64,000 bases of DNA from Moheibacter sediminis (lineage in GTDB: Bacteria > Bacteroidota > Bacteroidia > Flavobacteriales > Weeksellaceae). The notes under the pieces are model-generated. The model was not told the origin of the DNA. It made no database searches and saw nothing but the letters and a program-made list of their open reading frames with translations. The stretch spans positions 1 through 64,000 of the forward strand of contig NZ_FWXS01000006.1 of the NCBI RefSeq assembly GCF_900176425.1, given 5' to 3'. Shown here in pieces: positions 51,701 through 59,929 of this stretch; positions within the stretch are counted from its first letter, which is position 1; each line of letters starts with the position of its first letter. A program made the position numbers and the translations under genes.

Positions 51701-53096
51701 TACTCCGTCGCCAATTACATCAACTACTTACAATGATACAACTTTGAATGATGCTGCGCCAAATATGTACAAATATGGAGTTGAAGCAATTTATGGTGAT
51801 AATTTAATTTCAGAAAAAGGGATTTCAAATGAGATTGAACACAATATGTTCTTTGATTTCACTTTAAATCTTGATACAGATTTCGGAAGTGCAGAAGGAG
51901 CTTATGTTTCCGTTTGGAACGATGAAAATTTTGCTGAAGCATTTGTGCCGGCATCAGGATCTGTTACCCTGAATCAGTTAATGCATGGAAATTACAACGT
52001 AAGAGTAGAGTTAAACAATTATGAAATTGCAGAACTTTCTAACGTTGTTGTAGAAGAAGGAAGCAATGTCACAGTTCCGTTAAATCTACTGAAAGTTCAA
52101 CCTTCTAATCTGACTGCTGATGTAGAAGGGAATTCTGCAAGACTTGACTGGACGCTTCATGATACGTTCACTGATAAAATCGAAAAGTATGCGGACTTTG
52201 AACGCCAAACTATCGGAAATTACATTATGAAAGACTTGGATGGGCTTGGAACTTATACGTACAATAATTTCAGCTGGCCAAATGCAGGTATTCCAATGGC
52301 ATTTATGGTATTTAATCCTCATGCAACGACACCACCTGTAAATATTCCTTCTCTTTCCGGACGTAGATTTTTAACTGCATTTGCAGGTCCGGATGGTGCT
52401 AATAATGACTGGTTGATCATCCCGGCTGGAAGTGGAGAATTTTCTTTCAATGCAGCCTCGTTAACCAATGAAATGCTGGAAAGAATGCGAGTTCTATACT
52501 CGACAACAGGAACTGAAGTATCAGATTTTACAGCATTTGGAAATCAAATCACAGTGCCTGCAACATGGACGGAATATTCATACGATGCACCGGAAGGAAC
52601 TAAATATGTGGCTATTAATTTTGTAAGCAACGATAGTTACATTTTGAAAATTGATGATTTGACTTATGAAAAAGAATATAATCATGCGCTTTATTACAGA
52701 GTTTATCTGGATGGTGAATTGGTTGTAGATAACTTGACGGAAATGAACTATTTGCTCGATGGTCTGATTACACAACCAACGCACATTGCTGAAGTGGAAG
52801 CTGTTTATAACACAGGAGCTTCTGAGAAAACGGAAATCATTATTTCAAGGTTGAATACGGAAGACCATAATTTAAGTGAATTTGCAGTTTATCCAAACCC
52901 TTCTTCCGGGAAATTCTGGTTGAAAGTTGATAAAAAGGCTGCTGTCAAGATTTTTGATTTGAATGGAAGAATCTTGTATTCTGGCGAAAAAGAAGCCGGA
53001 ACATCTATGATGGAACAGAAATTCTCAGCAGGAACTTACATCATTCAAGTTCAAACTGAAAAAGGAATTACTTCCAAAAAATTAATTTTCAAGTAA
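48759..53096 (+). CDS. Large adhesin-like surface protein with two choice-of-anchor J domains and T9SS sorting domain
   Basis: This 1445-aa secreted protein has a signal peptide (1-22) and a first choice-of-anchor J/cleaved-adhesin-like domain (about 30-205, NDWLIS motif). Fibronectin-like segments and a carboxypeptidase-regulatory-like domain follow (about 595-660, SGTVTLFSDGSPMEGVTVS), then a second such repeat (about 665-730) and more beta domains. A second choice-of-anchor J domain is at about 1140-1315 (NNDWLIIP), with a C-terminal T9SS sorting domain (about 1370-1445, FAVYPNPSSGKFWL). It resembles gingipain-adhesin-type proteins without a peptidase. A role in surface binding is inferred. 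It is monocistronic, followed by a strong terminator. Confidence 0.88.
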   Translation: MKKTQRLFLLTMLFALSGWLHGQLLQPFKDDVESHADFQQNGLVGWTSLDVDGLVTAGPFQSFPGKGGPLGFIVYNPSQTDPVNTLPGYDPRSGQKYFASISSYSGPSNDWLISSELAAHTGGTFSFYAKSAADFAGLDRFKVAYSTTGSNPADFTFVNATPTTTTMNWARYQFTIPNNAKYVAINCVSQAFMMLVDDIEFTPTVAGTAPNTITNFSSETQMNSGFQAVFNWTNPTLDNAGNALSSMTGVKVYRGTHPMNLVEIANLPSAVGQAMTYTDNLPGEGSYTHRFVPYNASGNGVAYNTPITFFGYETVPGAPANITFTQNGSLQTVISWNEVNYGQNGGVLQNPVVGYKITRTLGSSTVTLAEMHTSTTFTETTIPAFNLYTYTITAMTSPTNPGIPAAVPAYSGMNANQVSVTSGNSPSDQPFELSRGSIISQSIYKPEEIGGSGLITSISYFGNLGATSTARYKIYMSTTNRNTFGTTTNNAVWEYFGNQKLLFDGNIQFVAGRNATTIEFDQPFYYDASSNQNVIITIVKPLLNNPPSVNPREFYNTPVEGMRTYFSIGYSVDLSVITSQPAAWTLEEVITIPSIVVEKTTDFASVSGTVTLFSDGSPMEGVTVSITPEDSNAYQTETTITNASGGYQIPALIPGNYVATFSKNTFNTVEIEFTVTPNQQLVLDAVLDNSLPILISGRVVDVNGNGLEGINLNLTGFSEFNTVSDAAGNFTLEAFADKQYELEAAHPLFISETVTFTSEDNDHTIDTITLELALNKPGNVVAVNNEGVGEVEWRVPVGQYNETMLGWGSFITTGDAWGNGGDPFIAGVRFETSDLHAKLTEGAELTHVRVYFANNANAVIKIFEGPNAEQLVHSQPVSIPSEDWYVIELTQSLAIDFTKELWIGVEFLAGQYGAYPIGLDDGPNAPGRKGSMKYENGAWLGMSLTNKNWNIYGIANNTMEADPAGYKVYRSPATEENWTELTPSPITSTTYNDTTLNDAAPNMYKYGVEAIYGDNLISEKGISNEIEHNMFFDFTLNLDTDFGSAEGAYVSVWNDENFAEAFVPASGSVTLNQLMHGNYNVRVELNNYEIAELSNVVVEEGSNVTVPLNLLKVQPSNLTADVEGNSARLDWTLHDTFTDKIEKYADFERQTIGNYIMKDLDGLGTYTYNNFSWPNAGIPMAFMVFNPHATTPPVNIPSLSGRRFLTAFAGPDGANNDWLIIPAGSGEFSFNAASLTNEMLERMRVLYSTTGTEVSDFTAFGNQITVPATWTEYSYDAPEGTKYVAINFVSNDSYILKIDDLTYEKEYNHALYYRVYLDGELVVDNLTEMNYLLDGLITQPTHIAEVEAVYNTGASEKTEIIISRLNTEDHNLSEFAVYPNPSSGKFWLKVDKKAAVKIFDLNGRILYSGEKEAGTSMMEQKFSAGTYIIQVQTEKGITSKKLIFK

Positions 53097-53118
53097 AATT
53101 CCTTTTAATTTATAATGC

Positions 53119-53150
53119 AACCGCCTCATTGTTTCAATGGGGCGGTTCTT
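53119..53150 (+). terminator. Terminator after the adhesin gene
   Basis: AACCGCCTCATTG (53119-53131) pairs with CAATGGGGCGGTT (53135-53147) with one G-U type mismatch and a 3-base loop, followed by CTTTG. It begins 22 bases after the stop codon. Confidence 0.85.
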
Positions 53151-53160
53151 TGATTTTATA

Positions 53161-53194
53161 AAACAAAAAAAGCCTCAAATTTCTTTGAAGCTTT
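53161..53194 (-). terminator. Terminator after tRNA-Leu
   Basis: On the minus strand AAAGCTTCAAA pairs with TTTGAGGCTTT (one G-U pair, 4-base loop) and is followed by a T-rich run ending at 53161. It lies just downstream of the tRNA gene. Confidence 0.8.
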
Positions 53195-53196
53195 GT

Positions 53197-53279
53197 ACCC
53201 GAGGCCGGAATCGAACCGGCACGTCCTTGCGAACACAGGATTTTGAATCCAGCGCGTCTACCAGTTCCGCCACTCGGGC
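53197..53279 (-). tRNA. tRNA-Leu (anticodon CAA)
   Basis: The minus strand folds as a class II tRNA of 83 nt without encoded CCA. The acceptor is GCCCGAG/CTCGGGT (last pair G-U), the D-arm has GGCGGAACTGGTAGACGC, and the anticodon stem-loop is GGATT-CAA-AATCC. A long variable arm is present, and the T-arm contains GGTTCGATTCC. The long variable arm and CAA anticodon identify leucine, reading UUG codons. Confidence 0.96.
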
Positions 53280-53326
53280 TGGTAATTGGACGGCAAATAT
53301 ATAAAGTTTTTATGATTAATTCAAAA

Positions 53327-54109
53327 TTAAATTTGAATTTCTAATTTGTCGTATGCTAAATACACATTTTCAGGCAGTTCCGCCTGCACTTCATTATGAA
53401 AGCCCAAAGAAACGCTGATATGAGTGAAATAAGTTCGTTTGGATTGAACTTTTTCAGCAATTTCAATGGCTTCTTCGAGGGTGAAATGTGAATAATGTTT
53501 CTCCGTTTTTCGCAAAGCATTTAATACTAAAACATCTACCCCTTGTATTTTTTCCAAAGTTTCCTCTGAAATGTAACTCGCATCTGTGATGTACGCAAAT
53601 TTATCATCAACCAAAAATCCATAAATCGGCAATTTTCCATGCATGATTTCCAAGGGCTGGACTTTAAATCCGACAACTTCAAAAGTATTCCCATCAATCA
53701 AATGTTCATTTAAACTGGGTGCGCCGGGATATTTTTCATCCGCAAAAACATACGGAAACCTCACTTTGATTTCGTTTAAAGTTCGCTCCCGCGCATAGAT
53801 ATCCATCGGTTGTTGGGCATAAAAACTAAACGGGCGCGTATCATCAATTCCCAAAACATGGTCGTTGTGTTCATGTGTAAAAAGAATGGCTTCCAATGTC
53901 TGAACGTTTGCTCTGAGCATCTGCTGTCGAAAGTCCGGACCGCAATCGATGGTTATGTTTTTGTTGTCTTTTGAAATCAAAACCGACGACCGAAGTCGCT
54001 TGTCTTTAGGGTTAGTAGAAAAATTGACCGGATGCGTACCCGCAATAATTGGAATTCCCTGCGAAGTTCCTGTACCTAAAAACTGAATCTTTAGCTGTGT
54101 ATTCGACAT
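53327..54109 (-). CDS. MBL-fold metallo-hydrolase, PhnP-like
   Basis: This 260-aa metallo-beta-lactamase-fold protein has LGTGTSQGIPIIAG at the N-terminus and the metal motif FTHEHNDHVLGIDD. An ITDASYI aspartate and a late THISVSLGFH histidine complete the di-metal site. Close relatives include PhnP-type cyclic phosphodiesterases and coenzyme PQQ PqqB-like proteins. The substrate here is unknown. It stands alone, with the 476-aa gene divergent from it. Confidence 0.85.
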   Translation of the reverse strand: MSNTQLKIQFLGTGTSQGIPIIAGTHPVNFSTNPKDKRLRSSVLISKDNKNITIDCGPDFRQQMLRANVQTLEAILFTHEHNDHVLGIDDTRPFSFYAQQPMDIYARERTLNEIKVRFPYVFADEKYPGAPSLNEHLIDGNTFEVVGFKVQPLEIMHGKLPIYGFLVDDKFAYITDASYISEETLEKIQGVDVLVLNALRKTEKHYSHFTLEEAIEIAEKVQSKRTYFTHISVSLGFHNEVQAELPENVYLAYDKLEIQI

Positions 54110-54116
54110 AATTTTG
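54109..54116 (+). promoter_or_regulatory. Promoter upstream of the 476-aa conserved gene
   Basis: TAATTTTG matches TAnnTTTG and lies 33 bases before the ATG at 54150. A possible -33 TTTA is at 54090-54093. The element touches the start codon of the divergent MBL gene. Confidence 0.5.
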
Positions 54117-54149
54117 GTAAATTTACGCCGTAAAATTTAAATTAAACTT

Positions 54150-55580
54150 ATGAGTTTTGATCAGGTTCTTTCTGCGAAACAAAAAGCATTGGAAATAAAT
54201 CTAGACCCGAACATTTACGGAAGCTTTGCCGAAATCGGCGCAGGACAGGAAACAGTCCGTTTTTTTTACCGTGCAGGCGGTGCTTCAGGGACTTTGGCAA
54301 AAGCAATGAGTGCTTATGACAAAGACTTTTCGGATGCGATTTATGGAAAAGAAGAAGCCGGAAGATACGTGACCGAAGAGCGTTTGAAAAAAATGCTCGA
54401 CCATGAAACCAATTTGATGGAAGAACGTCTCAACCAAGATACTCACAAAGACAAATTGTTCTTTACATACGCAAATACGGTTACGACAATTGATTTTACC
54501 AAAACTTACAAAGGTCACGGTTGGGTTGGAATCCGTTTTCAATTAGACAAGAATCAGGATTACAACGAGATCGTTTTTCACGTTCGGTTCAAAGAAAACA
54601 ATGCGCAGCTGCAGCAGGAAACTTTGGGTGTGATGGGCGTGAATTTAATTTATGGCGCTTATTTCTATAATGACAACCCACGCAGATTGCTTCGATCATT
54701 GTATGACGGGTTGGACAAAGATCAGGTTGAAATTGATATGGTTAACTTCAGCGGACCTCGATTTGCTTACGTTGACAACCGTTTGATGAGTTTGCAATTG
54801 GTGAGAAACGGGATGACCGATGCGGTGATTTTTGGACCACAAGGACAAAATTTCCTTCCAGCAGCTATTTTATACAGAAAAAACATTTTCGCTTTGCGGG
54901 GAAGTTTCCGCCCGGTAACGAATGTAAACATGGACATGCTGGATTCAAGCCTGGAAATGTTTATGAATCAGGAAGATGTGGCGGAAGAAAACACGGAAAT
55001 CCTTTTTGAAATTACTTTGAGTAATTTGTCTTCAGATGGTGAAATTGACGAACGTGATTTCCTTGACAGAGCCGATATCATCGGGAATTTAGGGTACAAT
55101 GTAATTATTTCCAATTTTTCAGAATATTATAAACTCGTTCACTACTTTACTGAATTCACCAAAAATTCAACTAAAATCGGATTGGGAATGGGTGTAAATA
55201 ATTTGCTTGAAGTATTTAATGCGGATTATTACGAAAATCTTCCGGGGGGAATCATGGAGGCTTTTGGTAAATTGTTCAAGAAAAATGTGATGGTTTATCT
55301 TTATCCATATCTGGACAAACAAGAAAATAAATTGCTTACTTCTGACAATCTGAAAGTAAGTGAAAATCTGAAAGAATTATATAAATTCTTTAAATTCAAC
55401 CAAAGAATTAAAGATGTGGAGGCCTACAATCCTGAATATTTAGGAATTTATTCCAGAAAAATTCTAGAACAAATCGTGAAGGGAGAAGAAGGTTGGGAAA
55501 AACATGTTCCGAAAGAAGTTGCCGACATGATCAAAGATCGCGGCATGTTGGGTTACACGAAAAGTTTTGCTTTCAACTGA
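54150..55580 (+). CDS. Conserved soluble protein of unknown function (about 476 aa)
   Basis: This 476-aa cytoplasmic-type protein has no signal peptide or membrane helix. The N-terminal IYGSFAEIGAGQE, FFYRAGGASGTLAKAMSAYD and FSDAIYG blocks, and later GVNLIYGAYF, QVEIDMV and TSDNLKVSENLKELYKF, look strongly conserved. I remember relatives of this kind in many phyla, with conflicting labels in databases such as TonB-dependent receptor or nicotinate-nucleotide adenylyltransferase. The sequence supports neither label: there is no barrel or HxGH motif. Function unknown. It ends before a bidirectional terminator. Confidence 0.75.
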   Translation: MSFDQVLSAKQKALEINLDPNIYGSFAEIGAGQETVRFFYRAGGASGTLAKAMSAYDKDFSDAIYGKEEAGRYVTEERLKKMLDHETNLMEERLNQDTHKDKLFFTYANTVTTIDFTKTYKGHGWVGIRFQLDKNQDYNEIVFHVRFKENNAQLQQETLGVMGVNLIYGAYFYNDNPRRLLRSLYDGLDKDQVEIDMVNFSGPRFAYVDNRLMSLQLVRNGMTDAVIFGPQGQNFLPAAILYRKNIFALRGSFRPVTNVNMDMLDSSLEMFMNQEDVAEENTEILFEITLSNLSSDGEIDERDFLDRADIIGNLGYNVIISNFSEYYKLVHYFTEFTKNSTKIGLGMGVNNLLEVFNADYYENLPGGIMEAFGKLFKKNVMVYLYPYLDKQENKLLTSDNLKVSENLKELYKFFKFNQRIKDVEAYNPEYLGIYSRKILEQIVKGEEGWEKHVPKEVADMIKDRGMLGYTKSFAFN

Positions 55581-55613
55581 CTGACTAAATTAGAGTTAGA
55601 ATTAGCGTAAAAT

Positions 55614-55646
55614 AAAAAAGGGATTCAAATCGAATCCCTTTTTTTT
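55614..55646. terminator. Bidirectional terminator between convergent genes
   Basis: GGGATTC and GAATCCC form a 7-bp stem with a 5-base loop, flanked by A-run on the left and T-run on the right. It can serve both the 54150 gene (+) and the DUF3078 gene (-). Confidence 0.85.
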
Positions 55647-55648
55647 AT

Positions 55649-56620
55649 CTAGTTACTGCCTTCCTGTATATTTTCCGGTCTTATTTTCAACTCTGCTGTA
55701 TTGTCAAATTTATAAGCCAAACCAATGCCCAAAGTTTGTTTCAACTGTGTCTTTTTGATTTGGTCTTCATCATAAAATAAGTTGATGGTTGCCTGCGCCG
55801 AAATCAAATTATTTACTTTTAAATCCAAAACGCCCTGATAAGCGATGTCCATATTTTGCGGTGTATTCAAATAGTTGGAATAAATCCCTAATCGGCTGTC
55901 GTAAGAAATATTTTGCATGACATTAAATTTGTAACGCGCTCCTAAATAAGCACCAAATTCATAAAAGTAAGAGTCACCATCTTCTTTCAAACCAAAACTT
56001 CCAGCAAACTGTAAATCAGGATCTTTCACAAATGTAAATCTCGATGTAAACGGGTGAAAGTTTACTTGCAGATTGTCACTCGGTTTGTAATCGATACCAA
56101 TTCCCAGTGCCCACTGTCCCGGTGCCATGAAATTTGAAATTTTCTTGTAACCTCCTGAAATTGTATCGGGCACATTATAATCAAAACCTGATGAAAACTG
56201 CGTTTTGAAGTTGGTGGAACCCGCAAAATACAAATGTCTTACAAACTCATAACCGTAAGATGAGGTCAAATCAATCACGTCATTTGATTTTCTGTAATCT
56301 TCGCCTTCATTTCTCAAAATTCCATAAGCTAAAATCACACGGTTATCCCAAATGTGTCTTCCACTAGTCAAATTAAATTCATAATCGACATTGGCATTCA
56401 ACGCATAAGAATTCACCCCGCCCGCAATCCAGTTCGAAAATGCAGCCTGATTAAATTGTAAGGAGTTATTCCCTTTTATCAACCAACCCTGAAGTCTTTC
56501 CGCACCAATATCTTTGAGATATCGGTGGCTATTCGTTTTTAGATTTCCGCTCCCGTCAACAGTTTGTGAAAATGCGATTGCACTTGTCACAAACATCATC
56601 AACATGATTATTTTTTTCAT
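55649..56620 (-). CDS. DUF3078 outer-membrane-type protein
   Basis: This 323-aa protein has a signal peptide (1-18, AIAFSQ) and a DUF3078 domain. WLIKGNNSLQFNQAAFSNWIAGGVNSYALNANVDYEF is the family hallmark near the N-terminus, followed by amphipathic strands (YGILRNEGEDYRKSNDVIDL) of a predicted small beta-barrel. Function is unknown in the family. It has its own promoter and a terminator. Confidence 0.85.
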   Translation of the reverse strand: MKKIIMLMMFVTSAIAFSQTVDGSGNLKTNSHRYLKDIGAERLQGWLIKGNNSLQFNQAAFSNWIAGGVNSYALNANVDYEFNLTSGRHIWDNRVILAYGILRNEGEDYRKSNDVIDLTSSYGYEFVRHLYFAGSTNFKTQFSSGFDYNVPDTISGGYKKISNFMAPGQWALGIGIDYKPSDNLQVNFHPFTSRFTFVKDPDLQFAGSFGLKEDGDSYFYEFGAYLGARYKFNVMQNISYDSRLGIYSNYLNTPQNMDIAYQGVLDLKVNNLISAQATINLFYDEDQIKKTQLKQTLGIGLAYKFDNTAELKIRPENIQEGSN

Positions 56621-56643
56621 TCTTACCTTTTTAAGTTAGATTG

Positions 56644-56651
56644 CAAAGTTA
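56644..56651 (-). promoter_or_regulatory. Promoter -7 element of the DUF3078 gene
   Basis: The minus strand reads TAACTTTG followed by C, a full match to the extended consensus TAnnTTTGC, 24 bases before the ATG at 56620. Confidence 0.6.
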
Positions 56652-56680
56652 GAATCTTTCAGCGAAAGATGAAATTAACG

Positions 56681-57250
56681 TTAATTTTCTACAAATTGAA
56701 CTTTTTCAGAAATAGGCTTTCTGTTGCCTTCTACCAAGTCAGATTTTAGTTTCCCCATGTAAAAAATTCCGAAGCATTTTTCATTTTCTTCCAATGGGAT
56801 GAATTCATCCATCTGAGAAATTGTAGACGGAGAAGACCAGTAAGAGCCAATGCCCATTGCAGTTGCCATCAGCCACATGTTTTGTACAGCCATAGCAGTT
56901 GCCGCCAATTCTTCCCATTCAGGAAGCATCCCAGAGGCTTTCATATTAATCAAAATAATGGTGTGAGAAAGGTTGCATTTATCGATTACATCCAGTTTTT
57001 TTCTTTCGGTCTGGCTTTCTGCAGGAGTGTTGTCCATATATTTTTTTACCATGAATTCTGCAAATCTTGTTTTTGCATTTCCTTGGATTACTTTAAATCT
57101 CCAGGGCTCAGTACGCTTGTGGTTCGGTGCCCAGTTTGCACTTTCAAGGATTTGACCCAATTCTGCTTCGCTGATTTCAATATCGCCGTACTGTAAAGGA
57201 TTTACGTTTCTTCTTGTTTTTATAATTTCAAATAATTCGTCTGATTTCAT
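56681..57250 (-). CDS. Nitroreductase family protein
   Basis: This 189-aa FMN-dependent oxidoreductase of the nitroreductase fold has IIKTRRNVNPL at the N-terminus, WAPNHKRTEPWRF (flavin-binding and dimer motif), and AVQNMWLMATAMGIGSYWSS, with GKLK near the end. It resembles the short YdjA/TdsD-like branch. The physiological substrate is unknown. It is preceded by an exact -7 element. Confidence 0.88.
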   Translation of the reverse strand: MKSDELFEIIKTRRNVNPLQYGDIEISEAELGQILESANWAPNHKRTEPWRFKVIQGNAKTRFAEFMVKKYMDNTPAESQTERKKLDVIDKCNLSHTIILINMKASGMLPEWEELAATAMAVQNMWLMATAMGIGSYWSSPSTISQMDEFIPLEENEKCFGIFYMGKLKSDLVEGNRKPISEKVQFVEN

Positions 57251-57272
57251 TTTAAAGTTTTTATATTCGAAA

Positions 57273-57280
57273 CAAATTTA
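57273..57280 (-). promoter_or_regulatory. Promoter -7 element of the nitroreductase gene
   Basis: The minus strand reads TAAATTTG, an exact TAnnTTTG match, 23 bases before the ATG at 57250. Confidence 0.5.
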
Positions 57281-57415
57281 AGCCTTAAAAATTTAACTCG
57301 AGGAAAAGTGAATAGAATAGATACCATTACCGTCGAAGCAAAAATCCGTCATGGATATAACTTTGATTACGAAACTATCCTGAAATTGAATACATCAATA
57401 ACAATTTAATTAAAA

Positions 57416-58372
57416 ATGCTCAGATATTCAGAAATTTTTGAAAGAATGAATGAATTAGGAGCAGAAAAAACTCCTTTTTTATTCATAATTGATTTTCTGA
57501 AAAATTCAGGAAAAGTGATTCCTTTAGATGAATTAAATGATGAAGTTGAATTTAAAATCCATGCTGAATCAGAAGAATTTAATTCTGAAATTAAACTGAA
57601 AAAATATCCCATTTCATTTGATCAATACGAACCTCAATTCAATTTAGTCAAAGAAAATATTTTACTCGGAAATTCTTATTTGACGAATTTAACTTGTGCC
57701 ACACCGATTGAAATCAATTTAAATCTGGAAGAAATTTACCGTTATTCTAAATCCAAATACAAACTTTTTTGGAAAGAACATTTCGTTTGTTTTTCGCCGG
57801 AAACCTTTGTCAAAATTCACAATGGAAAAATTTATTCCTATCCGATGAAAGGAACGATTGATGCTTCGGTTGAAAATGCAGCAGAAAAAATTCTCTCTGA
57901 TGAAAAAGAAATGGCTGAACATTACACGATTGTAGATTTGATCCGGAATGATTTGAGCCAAGTTGCCAAAAAAGTAACCGTTGAAAAATTCCGTTACATC
58001 GATGAAATTTCAACACACGAAAGAAAAATTTTACAAGTAAGCTCTGAAATTTCAGGTAAATTAGCTGAAAATTTCCACGAAAACATTGGAACTATTTTTA
58101 ACAAATTATTACCTGCTGGTTCCATTTGTGGCGCACCCAAAAAGAAAACCGTTGAAATTATTTTAGAAGCGGAAAATTATAATCGAAATTTCTACACGGG
58201 CGTTTTCGGTGTTTTTGACGGAGAGAATCTCGATAGTGCAGTGATGATTCGTTTCATCGAACAAACGGATAAAGGTTTGGTTTTCAAAAGTGGCGGCGGA
58301 ATCACACACCAAAGCAATGCAGAAGATGAGTACAACGAAATGATACAAAAAGTATATGTCCCGATTTATTGA
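57416..58372 (+). CDS. pabB: Aminodeoxychorismate synthase component I
   Basis: This 318-aa chorismate-utilising enzyme lacks the N-terminal domain of long forms. The nucleophile lysine lies in YPMKGTID (Lys145), the PabB hallmark that separates it from TrpE. HYTIVDLIRNDLSQVA, LPAGSICGAPKKKTVEII and YTGVFGVFDG follow. It forms 4-amino-4-deoxychorismate for folate, with ammonia from a PabA-type glutaminase that is not encoded nearby. Its 3' end overlaps pabC by 17 bases. Confidence 0.92.
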   Translation: MLRYSEIFERMNELGAEKTPFLFIIDFLKNSGKVIPLDELNDEVEFKIHAESEEFNSEIKLKKYPISFDQYEPQFNLVKENILLGNSYLTNLTCATPIEINLNLEEIYRYSKSKYKLFWKEHFVCFSPETFVKIHNGKIYSYPMKGTIDASVENAAEKILSDEKEMAEHYTIVDLIRNDLSQVAKKVTVEKFRYIDEISTHERKILQVSSEISGKLAENFHENIGTIFNKLLPAGSICGAPKKKTVEIILEAENYNRNFYTGVFGVFDGENLDSAVMIRFIEQTDKGLVFKSGGGITHQSNAEDEYNEMIQKVYVPIY

Positions 58373-58949
58373 AAGCATCTGTATCAAAGACGGGGAAATC
58401 CGAAATCTCACTTTTCATCAAGCGCGAATGAACCGTTCACGTTATAAAATTTTGGGAATTGACGGGGGAATTAATTTGGAAGAATTCATTCTTTCCCATC
58501 AAATACCACAAAATGGAAAGCATAAATTCAGAATTGTTTACGATGAAAAAATTGAATCGATAGAATTCATTCCTTATAAGATCAGAACAATCAATTCGGT
58601 TAAATTAATCGAAGACAATCAAATCGAATATCCTCATAAATTTCTTGACAGAATACAGTTTGAATTACTTTCTGACAATGTTTCGGAAGACGAAATTTTG
58701 ATTGTTAAAAATGGAAAAATTACAGATACATCTTATTCCAACATCGTATTTTTCGACGGAGAAAATTGGATTACGCCTTCGACCTTTTTACTCAACGGAA
58801 CGATGCGTCAATATTTACTAAAATCTAATCAAATCATCGAAAAAGAGATTGATGAAAATGATTTAAACAAATTTATTTCGTTTAAGCTGATCAATGCCAT
58901 GATGAATTTGGAGGAAAGTCACGAGCTGGATATTTCAATTATCCGTTAA
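58356..58949 (+). CDS. pabC: Aminodeoxychorismate lyase-like class IV aminotransferase
   Basis: This 197-aa class IV PLP protein is shorter than typical PabC (about 270). The predicted PLP lysine is in YPHKFLDR, and KITDTSYSNIVFFDG and TPSTFLLNGTMRQYLL form the cofactor-phosphate region. It should cleave aminodeoxychorismate to p-aminobenzoate and pyruvate. The overlap with pabB supports this assignment over other class IV enzymes. The start is the ATG at 58356 inside pabB. Confidence 0.85.
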   Translation: MSRFIESICIKDGEIRNLTFHQARMNRSRYKILGIDGGINLEEFILSHQIPQNGKHKFRIVYDEKIESIEFIPYKIRTINSVKLIEDNQIEYPHKFLDRIQFELLSDNVSEDEILIVKNGKITDTSYSNIVFFDGENWITPSTFLLNGTMRQYLLKSNQIIEKEIDENDLNKFISFKLINAMMNLEESHELDISIIR

Positions 58950-58957
58950 TTTGCTGA

Positions 58958-59929
58958 ATGAAATTTGACAAATTCGTTCTGGCAATCATTGTTACAATCA
59001 TCATTGCTTATTTTTTTCCGCAATTTGGCGCTGAAGATTCAGTTTTACCATTGAACCTAATTGCTTCGGTCGGAATTTCCCTGATTTTTTTCTTTTACGG
59101 ATTGAAATTGAGCAAAGAAAAAATAAAATCAGGGTTGAGCAACTGGAAACTTCATTTACTGATTCAGCTTTCAACTTTTGCACTGTTTCCCTTATTAATT
59201 ATCGCGTTTTATCCCTACTCAACTACGAACGATCACATTCATACAATTTGGCTCGGATTTCTGTTTTTAGGCGCATTGCCTTCTACGGTTTCCTCTTCGG
59301 TGGTAATGGTTTCTATGGCGAAAGGAAATATGCCTGCCGCGATTTTTAATGCCAGCATTTCGGGTATTATTGGAATTCTCATCACACCTTTATGGATTGG
59401 ATTATTTGTACACCAAACGAATCATGATTTCGATTATTCAGCCATTTACATCAAGTTGCTTTTGGAAATTGCTGCGCCACTTACATTAGGGATTCTATTA
59501 CAGAAATTTGGACATCAATTAGCAATCAAATATGCCAAAGAACTGAGCTTATTTGACAAAAGCATCATTCTCATCATCATTTACAAAAGCTTCGCTGAAT
59601 CCTTTATAGAAAACATTTTTTCAAGTTTGGAATGGAAAGATTTAGGAATAATTTTGGTCATGGTTTTAATTCTTTTCTTAGTTGTTTATTTACTGATTGC
59701 AAGGATTTCACGTTTCCTGAAATTTTCGCAGGAAGATACAATTACTGCACAATTTTGTGGAACAAAGAAATCATTGGTTCATGGAACGGTTTTCTCAAAA
59801 ATACTTTTTCAGGGAACAACTTCTATCGGAATTATTCTGCTTCCGCTAATGATTTTTCATGCAGTTCAAATCCTTATCATCAGCTTGATTGCTACAAAAC
59901 TTGCGAAACGTGAAGATGTTTTGGGTTAA
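58958..59929 (+). CDS. Bile-acid:sodium-symporter-like (SBF/YfeH) transporter
   Basis: This 323-aa membrane protein has about ten helices. FFYGLKLSKEKIKSGLSNWKLH and LGALPSTVSSSVVMVSMAKGNMPAAIFNASISGIIG are the crossover-helix signatures of the SBF-like (YfeH) family, and CGTKKSLVHGT is the second conserved site. It probably moves an organic anion with sodium; the substrate is unknown. It follows pabC by 8 bases, so it may be read with the pab genes. It overlaps the convergent TlpA-like gene by 4 bases. Confidence 0.85.
   Translation: MKFDKFVLAIIVTIIIAYFFPQFGAEDSVLPLNLIASVGISLIFFFYGLKLSKEKIKSGLSNWKLHLLIQLSTFALFPLLIIAFYPYSTTNDHIHTIWLGFLFLGALPSTVSSSVVMVSMAKGNMPAAIFNASISGIIGILITPLWIGLFVHQTNHDFDYSAIYIKLLLEIAAPLTLGILLQKFGHQLAIKYAKELSLFDKSIILIIIYKSFAESFIENIFSSLEWKDLGIILVMVLILFLVVYLLIARISRFLKFSQEDTITAQFCGTKKSLVHGTVFSKILFQGTTSIGIILLPLMIFHAVQILIISLIATKLAKREDVLG

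Noticed and set aside
53197-53279. tRNA-Leu as an integration site
   Set aside because: No integrase gene nearby and no direct repeat of the tRNA 3' end noticed in the window.
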